From a virus: a DNA stretch of 24,101 nt. The position numbers and the translations under genes were made by a program. The stretch lies in the IMG/VR virus record IMGVR_UViG_3300035698_001871, positions 1 through 24,101 of that record. One strand, given 5' to 3'. Below the pieces are notes generated by a model. The model was given only the letters and a program-made list of their open reading frames with translations, did no database searches and was not told where the DNA came from. This document shows, one piece after another, positions 1-7,615 of the stretch (position 1 is the first letter of the stretch; each line of letters begins with the position of its first letter).

Positions 1-376
1 ACATCATCTTGTTCTGGAGCGTAGTCAGTTAGTGCTGGTAGGTGATTAAGGTAGAATTTCCCGTCAGCCTTCGCACCATCTGTTATGTCTACGTTTGCGT
101 CTTGGAAAATAAACACCTTCACCATACCCTCAGTCCCACCAAGCATTGTTGCTATAGTAACAGCAGCAGCTCCTGAGAGCTTAATAGCCTCATAACCATA
201 GGAGCCTACGTCTGTTCCTATTACTAAAGAAGTTACTCCAAGAGCTATTTCCAGTTCAGTAACTCCTACATTACCAGAGCCAGAGATAGCGTTTAAGGCT
301 ACCCTGTTAGCTCTGATGTATGCAGGTACTGCAGAACCAAGAACTTGATCAGTCGGCTCGTTTACGTTTAGCGTCA
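1..376 (-). CDS. Virion-associated protein, truncated by window edge
   Basis: Open reading frame of at least 125 codons running off the left edge; it starts MTLNVNEPTDQVLG at 376. GGAGGAT lies 8 bases before the ATG, which decides the start even though it overlaps the previous gene by 28 bases. The visible part is rich in Ala, Gly, Val and Thr with alternating hydrophobic residues, as in beta-rich phage head or decoration proteins. It follows the portal gene and a 101-residue protein, a place where head proteins are common. No family is recognised and the C-terminus is not seen. A capsid-related role is inference from position only. Confidence 0.7.
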
Positions 377-654
377 TTTTTTCTATCCTCCAGTATTTGT
401 AGGAATATGTCAGGTAAGTTTATTAAATAATCTACCGTCTTTACCCTTCCATTTAGGTCTCCTAAGTGAGTCAAAACTGCAGCAGTTGTAAGATTCTTAT
501 CAGCTATGTCATCTACCATTGAACGCTGCTCAGCCTGAAATCCCTCTTTCCATACTTCAAGTTCGTTCACTATATCATTCCACACTATGGAAGACTTAAG
601 ATCTTCTACCTGATCCATTGTGGAATAGACTCTTACTCCTTCTTCATCTTTCAT
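349..654 (-). CDS. Small phage protein downstream of portal
   Basis: 101 residues, highly charged, predicted mainly helical, with a lysine/arginine tail (KRKRAD). Its ATG overlaps the portal stop in a TAATG junction, so it is probably translationally coupled to the portal. Small helical proteins containing a W-x-D-I-x-x-E-L segment, here WNDIVNEL near residue 25, are frequent beside phage portal genes, but I know of no established function. It could be a scaffold-like or portal-associated protein; that is inference from position. Confidence 0.75.
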   Translation of the reverse strand: MKDEEGVRVYSTMDQVEDLKSSIVWNDIVNELEVWKEGFQAEQRSMVDDIADKNLTTAAVLTHLGDLNGRVKTVDYLINLPDIFLQILEDRKNDAKRKRAD

Positions 655-2609
655 TATTCAACTCCTACTGGAACCATGTTTCCCTTTTGAGCTTCATCTA
701 AGACTTGATCATCAGGCATTGTTTGACCTTGGATCTGGTTAATATTTCGTTTGAAGTCTTCTACATTCTTTGCACCTAGTTGCTGTGCTATATACATGAA
801 GATTCTGGTTACGTCAAACTGTTGCATTAGTTCAGGGGTTGTGCCTATTACCTTAAACAACTCAATCCATGACTGAGAGAAGTTACCTCCTGGGATTGAT
901 CCATCTCTTACAATAAGGTCATAGTTGATTGCTAGTTCAAAAGGTGAGACTTTAACGTTCTGAGCTTTAGGACCAAAGGTTGCCTGAAGCTGCTTAGCAT
1001 AGCGTCCTACTATCTTCACATAAGTATCCTGTGACATATACTGCTGCGTATGCACAGCAAACATGGTACCTACATCCTGCATGAATTGCATACCTATTAT
1101 CATAGCAATTCGTTGTAAGCGGCTGATTGCACTACCTCGTGTACCTTGGAATTCAGCCCCTGTTAGTCGCTCAGGGCCAGACATTCTAAGAGCACCCTGC
1201 ATGGATTGATCAGCGCCACTTATGCGATCCATCCACTGGGTAATGTAAGCAGAGTCAGTTATGTTGGACTTTGTAATATCTTGGACTGCGAGTTGCTGAA
1301 CTACTTTATCCACTCCACGTCCCCAAGCTGGACGCCTCAGCCTTATTAATGCTCCAGGTCCTGGGTCTTTCAAGTCATTAATATTCACGAGGTAAGGATC
1401 AACTATCAACATATCATTGATAGATTTTCTTACATTAGTTACATGTGAGTTGAATAAGAAGTCTAAAGTATGCTGTAAGCCATAAAGTACCTCCATACGC
1501 CCTATTGGAGTTATCGAGTATCCATCATACTCTGGGGAGGCTACACTAACAGGGAACATTCCGTGGTTGTGGTCAGCTCGTTCGCATGAGATTATTACAT
1601 CATCTGAGGCAAGCTCAAAGTACCACTTTTCAGGAGTTTCACTTTCACCTAAGCCCCACTCTTCAGGGATTAACTTAACATACATCTTGATTGTGTCAAC
1701 TGGGCTTGTGGTGTTAGTAGTCGACTGGTTCAGTCTGGTAGATCCTCCATGTCGAGTCTGACGCTCACTTTGGTCTAGGGCAAAGGTTGACCGCTTGTCT
1801 TTCTTCTGCTTTAAGTACTTAACATTAAACAGAGTTGAGTTAGGCATGCTTTCTTCACTTAGTAAATTCATATAGTTATCACGGTCTACCCAGCCTACAA
1901 ACTCACCTTTTTGAATGTCTATGCTTGAGACAGAGGGATCAGGTAGCCACATGTAAGGGTCGATGTTACTAAGATCATTACCTTCGAATAGTAAGGAGTC
2001 AATATAGGTGACGTCATCTGTTGTTTGCTCACCTAGTGCAGACTGCGTAATTATAGATGATTTAATAGGTTTACGTCCATAGACTGAATTCCATCCTGGG
2101 ATTGCAATACCTACTCCATACCCCAAGCAGTCTCGCAAGACTGTATGAACATTCAAGGGAACCTTATTCTTAATACAATGCAACCTAATCACCAACTCCA
2201 TCAGCATCCCACCCATTGTATCATCGTCTTCTACTCCCTCATATTGGAAGATAGGGTCCTGAAAGAATGCCATTGATAGGTAGGTTAGCAACGCTTCGAG
2301 CATAGAATAGCTATACGGAAATACTATAGAAACAGGCTTTGAAGCATCTTTGTTCTTAAGCTGCTGTTCCTTGTCTTTGAGAGGGATGTAAGCTGTTAGA
2401 GTCTTATCTATCTCTCTCCAGGAATCGAATCGCTTAGATATTTCATTTCTTGATTCCTGTGCTCGCTGGTAGATTCTAGATCTTAACTTATTATGAAAAT
2501 CAGATCCAGGTTTCAAGTCAAGACCTAAAGGATACTCATAATTAAAGTCTTTCTTATTATAAATATCTGTCTTCCAGCTAGAAGGACTACCTTGAACTAT
2601 GTAAGGCAT
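654..2609 (-). CDS. Portal protein (head-tail connector)
   Basis: 651 residues, within the size range of portal proteins of podovirus-like phages. The portal forms the dodecameric ring at the capsid vertex through which the terminase pumps DNA. What I see: a long soluble protein with a helical N-terminal region (residues about 40-75), a conserved-looking core at about 95-175 (SYSMLEALLTYLSMAFFQDP, then GYGVGIAIPGW), and a helical C-terminal part with the segment MQFMQDVGTMFAVHTQQYMS typical of portal stem/crown helices. It shares a TAATG overlap with the gene before it and one with the gene after it. The portal call rests on overall pattern and on co-occurrence with terL; no catalytic motif exists for this family. 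The distance from terL, with fibre genes in between, is unusual. Confidence 0.82.
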   Translation of the reverse strand: MPYIVQGSPSSWKTDIYNKKDFNYEYPLGLDLKPGSDFHNKLRSRIYQRAQESRNEISKRFDSWREIDKTLTAYIPLKDKEQQLKNKDASKPVSIVFPYSYSMLEALLTYLSMAFFQDPIFQYEGVEDDDTMGGMLMELVIRLHCIKNKVPLNVHTVLRDCLGYGVGIAIPGWNSVYGRKPIKSSIITQSALGEQTTDDVTYIDSLLFEGNDLSNIDPYMWLPDPSVSSIDIQKGEFVGWVDRDNYMNLLSEESMPNSTLFNVKYLKQKKDKRSTFALDQSERQTRHGGSTRLNQSTTNTTSPVDTIKMYVKLIPEEWGLGESETPEKWYFELASDDVIISCERADHNHGMFPVSVASPEYDGYSITPIGRMEVLYGLQHTLDFLFNSHVTNVRKSINDMLIVDPYLVNINDLKDPGPGALIRLRRPAWGRGVDKVVQQLAVQDITKSNITDSAYITQWMDRISGADQSMQGALRMSGPERLTGAEFQGTRGSAISRLQRIAMIIGMQFMQDVGTMFAVHTQQYMSQDTYVKIVGRYAKQLQATFGPKAQNVKVSPFELAINYDLIVRDGSIPGGNFSQSWIELFKVIGTTPELMQQFDVTRIFMYIAQQLGAKNVEDFKRNINQIQGQTMPDDQVLDEAQKGNMVPVGVE

Positions 2610-3226
2610 TATGTAGGTTCTCCTAATTTGTCCATAATGAACTCAAAATGAACTTGTATTAAGGCAGCGCCGACTGCTAAGGTGTCACCACTTACATCAC
2701 GATATAGACGTAGTCCAATAACATCATGTGCGACTACTCCTAAGATCCCAGTATCAAGAGGAGTCCCTACTAAAACATGCTGAGCATGTGTCCCAGGCGA
2801 AGTTCCTAATATTGTAGTAGTAGCCCCTGTAACAGTCTCACCTGGTTCTATAACTCTATATTCAAGACCCCAACAGACTGTGCCAGCATCAGCTACAGCC
2901 TCATGACACCAGTCTACTACTACACTTATTGTAGATCCTGCAGTAAACCTATATGGAATAAGTATACTATAATGTACTTCGTCATCAGATGCAGCATCAA
3001 ACTTTAATATAGGCCAGACACTTAGAAACCTCTCTGTTGGCCCAGCTACACCAGACTTCCAGGAAGGAGCAGTAACTCTTACATGACGCTTGATTCTGGC
3101 ACTACCTGCCATGGTAAGCCTGCCATTATTATCAAAGCGGGAGTAATTAGCAGACCCACCAAAGTCTACAGACCCATCTTCGTTGAGTCTAGGATATCCA
3201 TGTCCTGGAACTATATTCTTTCCCAT
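2609..3226 (-). CDS. Beta-rich virion protein, unknown role
   Basis: 205 residues, predicted mostly beta strand, with few lysines and many Gly, Val and Thr. The C-terminal half (VGLRLYRD-like IGLRLYRDVSGDTLAVGAAL followed by VHFEFIMDKLGEP) looks like a jelly-roll or receptor-binding domain; similar endings occur in phage structural hypothetical proteins. The start is coupled to the upstream gene by a TAATG overlap and its own stop is coupled to the portal start. A structural or tail-surface role is inferred from composition and neighbours. Confidence 0.7.
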   Translation of the reverse strand: MGKNIVPGHGYPRLNEDGSVDFGGSANYSRFDNNGRLTMAGSARIKRHVRVTAPSWKSGVAGPTERFLSVWPILKFDAASDDEVHYSILIPYRFTAGSTISVVVDWCHEAVADAGTVCWGLEYRVIEPGETVTGATTTILGTSPGTHAQHVLVGTPLDTGILGVVAHDVIGLRLYRDVSGDTLAVGAALIQVHFEFIMDKLGEPT

Positions 3227-3612
3227 TATGCTAAGAACCCAAATATGTCAATAGTTGCAGTGCAGGCTACAGTAGTACCTGTGTTTACATAGATACCGAA
3301 TACAGAAGCAGCAGCACAATCTGTGTACTTAGTTACATCAGCCCCTCTGATTTCCATAAAGTCTGTGGCTAGAGTAGTTAAGCTTGATAAGTCAATAGTC
3401 TGCCTCCATGTATCACAGAGTGCCCCAGTACCAAAATCATAGTCTGTACCACCTGCCATTGAGGCAGAGGGTTCTCTGATAACTATACCTATCGGGTAGA
3501 AAGTCTTCCCATCTGGGACTGTGAACAAATTAGTCTTAGCTGCAGCAGTCTTCATATCAACGCCAGTGACTGTTGCTACTTTAGTAATCGCATTTTCTCT
3601 TAAGTAAGGCAT
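3226..3612 (-). CDS. Small beta-rich virion protein
   Basis: 128 residues, beta-rich, with segments such as KTNLFTVPDGKTFYPIGIVI and ASVFGIYVNTGTTVACTATI that alternate hydrophobic and polar residues as in virion proteins. AGGAAC precedes the ATG. It overlaps the next gene in TAATG. No specific family is recognised. Its neighbours (fibre, portal) suggest a minor head or tail component. Confidence 0.65.
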   Translation of the reverse strand: MPYLRENAITKVATVTGVDMKTAAAKTNLFTVPDGKTFYPIGIVIREPSASMAGGTDYDFGTGALCDTWRQTIDLSSLTTLATDFMEIRGADVTKYTDCAAASVFGIYVNTGTTVACTATIDIFGFLA

Positions 3613-3621
3613 TTTAAGTTC

Positions 3622-3855
3622 CTATGTATAAACTACATCACCATCAAGACAAACTACATTACCTTCGAATGTAACTATAGAATCAACAAAGGTAGCCATT
3701 AAAGCATCCAAGTCGTCCAAGCGAAGTACGTCATTTCCATCTATCGGAGTCCCACACTTAATAGACGCTAATGTCTCAATGGCAGCATCATGATCTCCAT
3801 CATCATACTGATGAATGTTTATTAAGCTGCCTATTCTTATTTGTACTGTTGCCAT
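3622..3855 (-). CDS. Small acidic protein
   Basis: 77 residues, acidic (many Asp), without a recognisable domain. It starts at an ATG 5 bases after a 25-bp inverted repeat (3861-3885) that fills the whole gap to the preceding gene, so only a weak Shine-Dalgarno (GGAC) is present. Its position among virion genes suggests a structural or assembly role, but nothing in the sequence proves this. Confidence 0.55.
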   Translation of the reverse strand: MATVQIRIGSLINIHQYDDGDHDAAIETLASIKCGTPIDGNDVLRLDDLDALMATFVDSIVTFEGNVVCLDGDVVYT

Positions 3856-3860
3856 GATTA

Positions 3861-3885
3861 AGTCCGTTTATTGATTGAACGATCT
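3861..3885 (-). promoter_or_regulatory. 25-bp inverted repeat, site 1
   Basis: In the minus-strand sense, arm AGATCGTTCAAT, centre, then the complement of AGTCCGTTTATT. It fills the gap before the 77-residue gene and its last base is part of the Ig-like gene's stop codon. Confidence 0.75.
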
Positions 3886-4457
3886 TACCATGCCCCAATT
3901 ACAGCAACCGGGGCCGTTGAATCAATCTGTGCAGGAGCACCGTCTACTGAACCATGAGCCACATCCGTATCAATCACGATTGCTTTATTCGCTGCTAAGT
4001 TAGTTGTAGGGGTAAAATCTGCCACAGCGTTAGGTGTCGTTGCAAGGTCATTTACTGTGCCGGTTATCGAAGATACGGTAAGGTCAGCACTTGAATCCCC
4101 ATCTTGAACAGTATAAGTGGCTGTTGCCATAGCTTTAGCTGTGGCTGTCGCGGTGACCGCCTGCCCCGAATCCAGGTTGATGGTAATGTTTCCCGTTGAC
4201 GTAACAAGCTCAGAAAAATAGACCGTGATATTTATTTGATTGCTTGCAACATAAGTTCCGTTTGCCGTTGAGGAAGTAATATTAACTACAGTCGGGACAA
4301 CAGCTTCGTCTATGTCCGGGTGAGGGTAGGTGTAGGCGGAATAGCCACTCATGGCTTCGGGCTTTGCTTCTGATTGAAAGAAGTCTGTACCAGAGGTAAG
4401 AATGTCTGACATCACAAACGCTTCACCACATTGAGCTACGGTATTACAGGTTGACAT
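3885..4457 (-). CDS. Ig-like module protein, probably a C-terminal extension of the fibre
   Basis: 190 codons from the first ATG. Residues about 55-150 (PTVVNITSSTANGTYVASNQ through TYTVQDGDSSADLTVSSITG) match the bacterial Ig-like repeats found in secreted adhesins and on phage tails. The N-terminal part, ending SGYSAYTYPHPD, resembles the C-termini of secreted parallel beta-helix proteins. The ATG at 4457 has no Shine-Dalgarno, and the same frame stays open upstream for about 31 more codons to 4550, just past the stop of the fibre gene. So this is probably either joined to the fibre by a -1 frameshift, part of one gene broken by a missing base, or a recombined remnant. Confidence 0.6.
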   Translation of the reverse strand: MSTCNTVAQCGEAFVMSDILTSGTDFFQSEAKPEAMSGYSAYTYPHPDIDEAVVPTVVNITSSTANGTYVASNQINITVYFSELVTSTGNITINLDSGQAVTATATAKAMATATYTVQDGDSSADLTVSSITGTVNDLATTPNAVADFTPTTNLAANKAIVIDTDVAHGSVDGAPAQIDSTAPVAVIGAW

Positions 4458-4546
4458 ATTGCCAAGGCTAAAAGCTCTATAAGCACCGTTGTACTGATTG
4501 TTCCATATATAAAGCGGTTCAGACCCTCTTGCCTTGGGATCTACTC

Positions 4547-5434
4547 CTACCCCAATCTGGTCAGCGCAGGAGCCGTAGCGTCAGTCATAAGCCCTGTTAA
4601 AAGGGAACAATCAGAACTATCCCAAAACATCCAACCGTATTCTGTTCCAGCGGTCCCACCACCAAAAGCCGTGAAGTACATATCAGAGATTTCGCCGTCT
4701 ACTGTAGCCGTGGACATATTAGCCTTGATGCTTCCGGCATCTTCTTCCGCAGTAGTACCACCGTCAGAATCCCTTAAAAGCACTTCAGCCGTTGCGCCTC
4801 GGAAGGCAAGGTTAATGCTACTCACCCAAGTTGGGTCAGCATCACCATTAGCCTGAAGTATAGAGTTAGCTGTACCAGCCCCAAGCCAGGAAGGGGCACC
4901 AACTCCATTACCCATTAGTAGCGTACCCTCTGCACCTGCAGCAAGCCAAGCATAGGTGTCATCAGCTGTACCATAAAGAATACCACCATTAGTCTCAGTA
5001 CGTCCAGCTATTGAAGCTAAAGCTGCATGATAAGCTTGGACATCAGTCCCAATAATGAGGCCTATGTTTGTTCTAATAGTAGCATCATCGGCACTTCCTA
5101 ACAGAGTAATTATATCAGCTGAGGGAGTAATACCTGCATATGTATCAAGGTCATTATCCCAAGCTTGGATATTTGTACCAATGACAATACCTATATTTAT
5201 CATAATATCTGCATCATCTGTACTACCAAGCAAAGTAATTACATCAGCAGAAGGTGTGATGCCAGCGTAGGTGTCTAAGTTTACATTATATTCTTGGACA
5301 TCTACACCTACTTCAAGCCCTAAAGCAGCAGAAGAAGTTCCATATATAGGCCCTCCATGCTGGCGAGCTTCAGCAGATGTAATACTGAACAAGACAAAAG
5401 TCAAGACCGTTAAATATTTGAACAATCTATTCAT
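4547..5434 (-). CDS. Tail fibre-like protein with signal peptide and tandem repeats
   Basis: 295 residues from ATG 5434 (GAGG 7 bases upstream; a GTG at 5446 is less likely). Residues 1-24 form a classical Sec signal peptide: MNRLFKYL, a hydrophobic stretch, then SAEA before RQHGG. After that come two nearly identical repeats of about 38 residues (LDTYAGITPSAD, then ITLLGS, DDA and NIG) and part of a third. This fibre-shaft repeat is common in phages and metagenomic viruses. The C-terminal half is beta-rich and probably a knob. Codons 3-11 also spell a 25-bp operator-like repeat (5404-5428). The stop TAG directly follows a GGGG run, after which the -1 frame encodes an Ig-like module. Confidence 0.75.
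   Translation of the reverse strand: MNRLFKYLTVLTFVLFSITSAEARQHGGPIYGTSSAALGLEVGVDVQEYNVNLDTYAGITPSADVITLLGSTDDADIMINIGIVIGTNIQAWDNDLDTYAGITPSADIITLLGSADDATIRTNIGLIIGTDVQAYHAALASIAGRTETNGGILYGTADDTYAWLAAGAEGTLLMGNGVGAPSWLGAGTANSILQANGDADPTWVSSINLAFRGATAEVLLRDSDGGTTAEEDAGSIKANMSTATVDGEISDMYFTAFGGGTAGTEYGWMFWDSSDCSLLTGLMTDATAPALTRLG
5404..5428 (-). promoter_or_regulatory. 25-bp inverted repeat, site 2 (inside the fibre signal peptide)
   Basis: Minus-strand sense: AGATTGTTCAAA, centre, complement of AGACCGTTAAAT. It begins 6 bases after the ATG of the fibre gene and encodes NRLFKYLTVL. Confidence 0.65.
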
Positions 5435-5442
5435 GATACACC

Positions 5443-5739
5443 TCACTTGTAGAAAGTAACTATCAGTATAGCAGGATCGGTGATAGCTATTGCTCTGAAG
5501 TTTTTGATGGACTTTGGGTTCGCGAAGTAAATACTCTGGCCTAGGTAGACCAAGTGTCCATCATTAGCGTCTGGGTCGCCTCCTTCTATACGATATCTGA
5601 TGCTGCTATCTTCTACTGTAATATTGACAGCATTAGAGGCATCTCGATAGCCTCCACCCAAACGAGAAACAGCATCTATTGCTACTTCTATCTTCTCATA
5701 ATAGAATGGAGCCCTGTCAAGTTCTTGTGTATAGTTCAT
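5443..5739 (-). CDS. Small virion-type protein
   Basis: 98 residues, mixed alpha/beta. Residues about 17-65 (VEVAIDAVSRLGGG-like start, then RYRIEGGDPDAND, GHLVYLGQSIYF) fit a family of short phage proteins seen in structural operons, to my recollection without known function. GAAGGTGAC precedes the ATG. The gap upstream holds the inverted repeat 5755-5779. The following fibre ATG is 8 bases beyond its stop. The function is unknown. Confidence 0.65.
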   Translation of the reverse strand: MNYTQELDRAPFYYEKIEVAIDAVSRLGGGYRDASNAVNITVEDSSIRYRIEGGDPDANDGHLVYLGQSIYFANPKSIKNFRAIAITDPAILIVTFYK

Positions 5740-5754
5740 TATGTCACCTTCTGT

Positions 5755-5779
5755 AGTATGTTTAAATATTGAACGATCT
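5755..5779 (-). promoter_or_regulatory. 25-bp inverted repeat, site 3
   Basis: Minus-strand sense: AGATCGTTCAAT, centre, complement of AGTATGTTTAAA. It overlaps the stop of the 92-residue gene and lies 15 bases before the next ATG. Confidence 0.75.
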
Positions 5780-6057
5780 TATTGACCTAACCAGTTTTTA
5801 ATGTATTGAATAGCCATAACAAGAACTCCTCCACCAAGGCCTGTGGAGGCTGCTAAGGCTGTATCCTTTTTCTTTTTAGACTTAGACTTATCCTCAATGT
5901 CATCAAACTTAGTATTGCATAGAGCTACTTGGGTTACCTGTGTATCTATCATCTCATCTATTCTTGTATCTAAATGATCCAAGATGTCAAATGTAAGTTC
6001 TTTAGAAGTCTTAGGGTCAGCTCCAACATATGCCTCTTTACTCACTCCGTGGCTCAT
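5779..6057 (-). CDS. Small membrane protein, possible holin
   Basis: 92 residues. The N-terminal 60 are polar and probably coiled-coil (DILDHLDTRIDEMIDTQVTQ), followed by a lysine-rich segment (KSKSKKKK, about 57-64) and one C-terminal transmembrane helix (about 66-90, ALAASTGLGGGVLVMAIQYI). This soluble-helix, basic-linker, tail-anchor layout resembles XhlA-type holin accessory proteins and some phage holins. Its start overlaps the terL stop as ATGA. A holin role would complete the lysis set with the endolysin at 10502, but the two are separated by terL and the tailspike, so this is tentative. Confidence 0.6.
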   Translation of the reverse strand: MSHGVSKEAYVGADPKTSKELTFDILDHLDTRIDEMIDTQVTQVALCNTKFDDIEDKSKSKKKKDTALAASTGLGGGVLVMAIQYIKNWLGQ

Positions 6058-7595
6058 GCTACCCTCCAGTTTTCAATAGGTGCCTCATAGTCAAGTTCAG
6101 CATACTCAGATTCAATATCGTCTGGATTTTCAGACGGGCTAAAGTATCTCTCACCTAATTCAAGCATCTCGATTATGTATGCGAAGCAGTCCATTAAGTC
6201 CCAAAGCTTTGATCTGGGAAACATAAGGAGTTGTTGTTCTAGTTTATTAACTGTTGCACATGCAGCATTGTGGTAGATGTAACCTCCTCTATAATAAGGT
6301 ACTAATTCCTTAACGCGGAGTTCTTTCTTCATTCCACCTCTGGCTTTAAGCCAAATTAGTTCAAAGAATGATCCAGTGCGAAACATCTCGTTTTTAATAG
6401 GTTGTTTAATAAACTCGTTAAGGGAAGTTTCCTCAATACCTAATACTTTTGCATCTAACATTCTAGCCATGCCGAACATAGCAGAGTAGATTTCATCTGG
6501 GTACATCTTCTCTGATATAGCATCTCGGACATAGAGTTTAGCTCTTGTAAGATCAATACCTACTCCGACTATTGCGGATTCAGCACTGTGGATTTTTACT
6601 GTCTTTGCAGGATCGAGTAGGACTACAGTTTCTATGTTCTTGTCCTGCTGGATTTCGCTGTCGAAAGTGGTCAAGTCATTCTCTCCACAGCGTCTGTCAG
6701 GTGGAAGGTTGTAGTAGTGAAAGTATTCTTGACGAAAAGCTGCGTCTTTGGATGAGATTGGAAGGTTACGCAGCTCCCTGAAAAACACATCTGACTGCCC
6801 AGCTTCAACATGCTCTTTCCATTCCTTCTCAATGCTCTCGTTAGACATAAAGTTTGGAGCTGTTGATTGAAAGTTGTCATCACAAGCTTCTAATCGCACA
6901 GAGTCCCATTCTGGTGAGTCTAGTAATTTCTGAAGTGTTGAGTCTTCATGTTTTAAGGTGTCGATGTAGACTATTTTGTAATTCTGGGCTTTTTTTCCTA
7001 TTCGTGGTACAGCTTTGATAACATCTGCGTAAAGCCAAGTGTACCAAGACTTACGAATCTCATCATTCATGACTTTTACTGGGTCTTCAAGATCGTCTAT
7101 TACTATTAATCCTGGGCGGTCATTCTTAAATAGCACCCCACGAACTTGCTGCCCTGCTCCACGGGGCCAGACTAAAGTATTATAAGCAACCCAAGCCTTT
7201 TTGCTAAAGACTTCCTCAAATTCCTTAATATTAACATCTCGCTGTCTGAAGTCTCCGAAGAAGGCTTTGATTGTTCTATTGGAGACTAGCTCACGACGTA
7301 GGTTTTCAGTCTGTAATGAAGCAGCATCATGGCTTTTGTTGATGTAACAGATGAAATTTACTAATCTGAATAGAATATAGCGAGCTTTTAATGCTAAGGC
7401 TACTATAGAAGTCTTTCCCCAACCACGAGGGGCTGCTATTGCTACCTTTTGTGAAGGCCCATCTATGAGATCAAAGATCTTACCATGAACCTCAGGAGCA
7501 AATTCCAGCTCGAAACGCTCTGGGAAAAACGTCTTAGCAACCATCTCAGTCGAGATGCTGCATTGGTATAAGATTTCTTCTATCTCTGAGTCCAC
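6054..7595 (-). CDS. terL: Terminase large subunit (packaging ATPase-nuclease)
   Basis: 513 residues, the usual length for TerL. It translocates phage DNA into the prohead with its ATPase domain and cuts concatemers with its RNase H-like nuclease domain. I see a Walker A at residues 55-63 (APRGWGKTS), an adenine-side segment FICYINKSHDAA, a Walker B at 163-170 (LIVIDDLE), a coupling-motif candidate at about 205-215 (KIVYIDTLKHED), and a nuclease Asp in VVLLDPAKT followed by AIVGVGIDL. The start is a GTG at 7595 with a weak, distant AAAGGA; an internal ATG at codon 18 is possible. The next gene starts in an ATGA overlap. Confidence 0.93.
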   Translation of the reverse strand: MDSEIEEILYQCSISTEMVAKTFFPERFELEFAPEVHGKIFDLIDGPSQKVAIAAPRGWGKTSIVALALKARYILFRLVNFICYINKSHDAASLQTENLRRELVSNRTIKAFFGDFRQRDVNIKEFEEVFSKKAWVAYNTLVWPRGAGQQVRGVLFKNDRPGLIVIDDLEDPVKVMNDEIRKSWYTWLYADVIKAVPRIGKKAQNYKIVYIDTLKHEDSTLQKLLDSPEWDSVRLEACDDNFQSTAPNFMSNESIEKEWKEHVEAGQSDVFFRELRNLPISSKDAAFRQEYFHYYNLPPDRRCGENDLTTFDSEIQQDKNIETVVLLDPAKTVKIHSAESAIVGVGIDLTRAKLYVRDAISEKMYPDEIYSAMFGMARMLDAKVLGIEETSLNEFIKQPIKNEMFRTGSFFELIWLKARGGMKKELRVKELVPYYRGGYIYHNAACATVNKLEQQLLMFPRSKLWDLMDCFAYIIEMLELGERYFSPSENPDDIESEYAELDYEAPIENWRVA

Positions 7596-7615
7596 TTTAG
7601 TGTTTGGTAATCCTT

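Noticed and set aside
560-584. Possible further 25-bp repeat in the 101-residue gene
   Set aside because: Only the left arm (AGTTCGTTCA) matches; the right arm is unrelated, so it counts as a chance half-site.
4594-4618. GGGAACAATC segment near the end of the fibre gene resembling a repeat arm
   Set aside because: One half fits, but the other half is out of register and most core bases differ.
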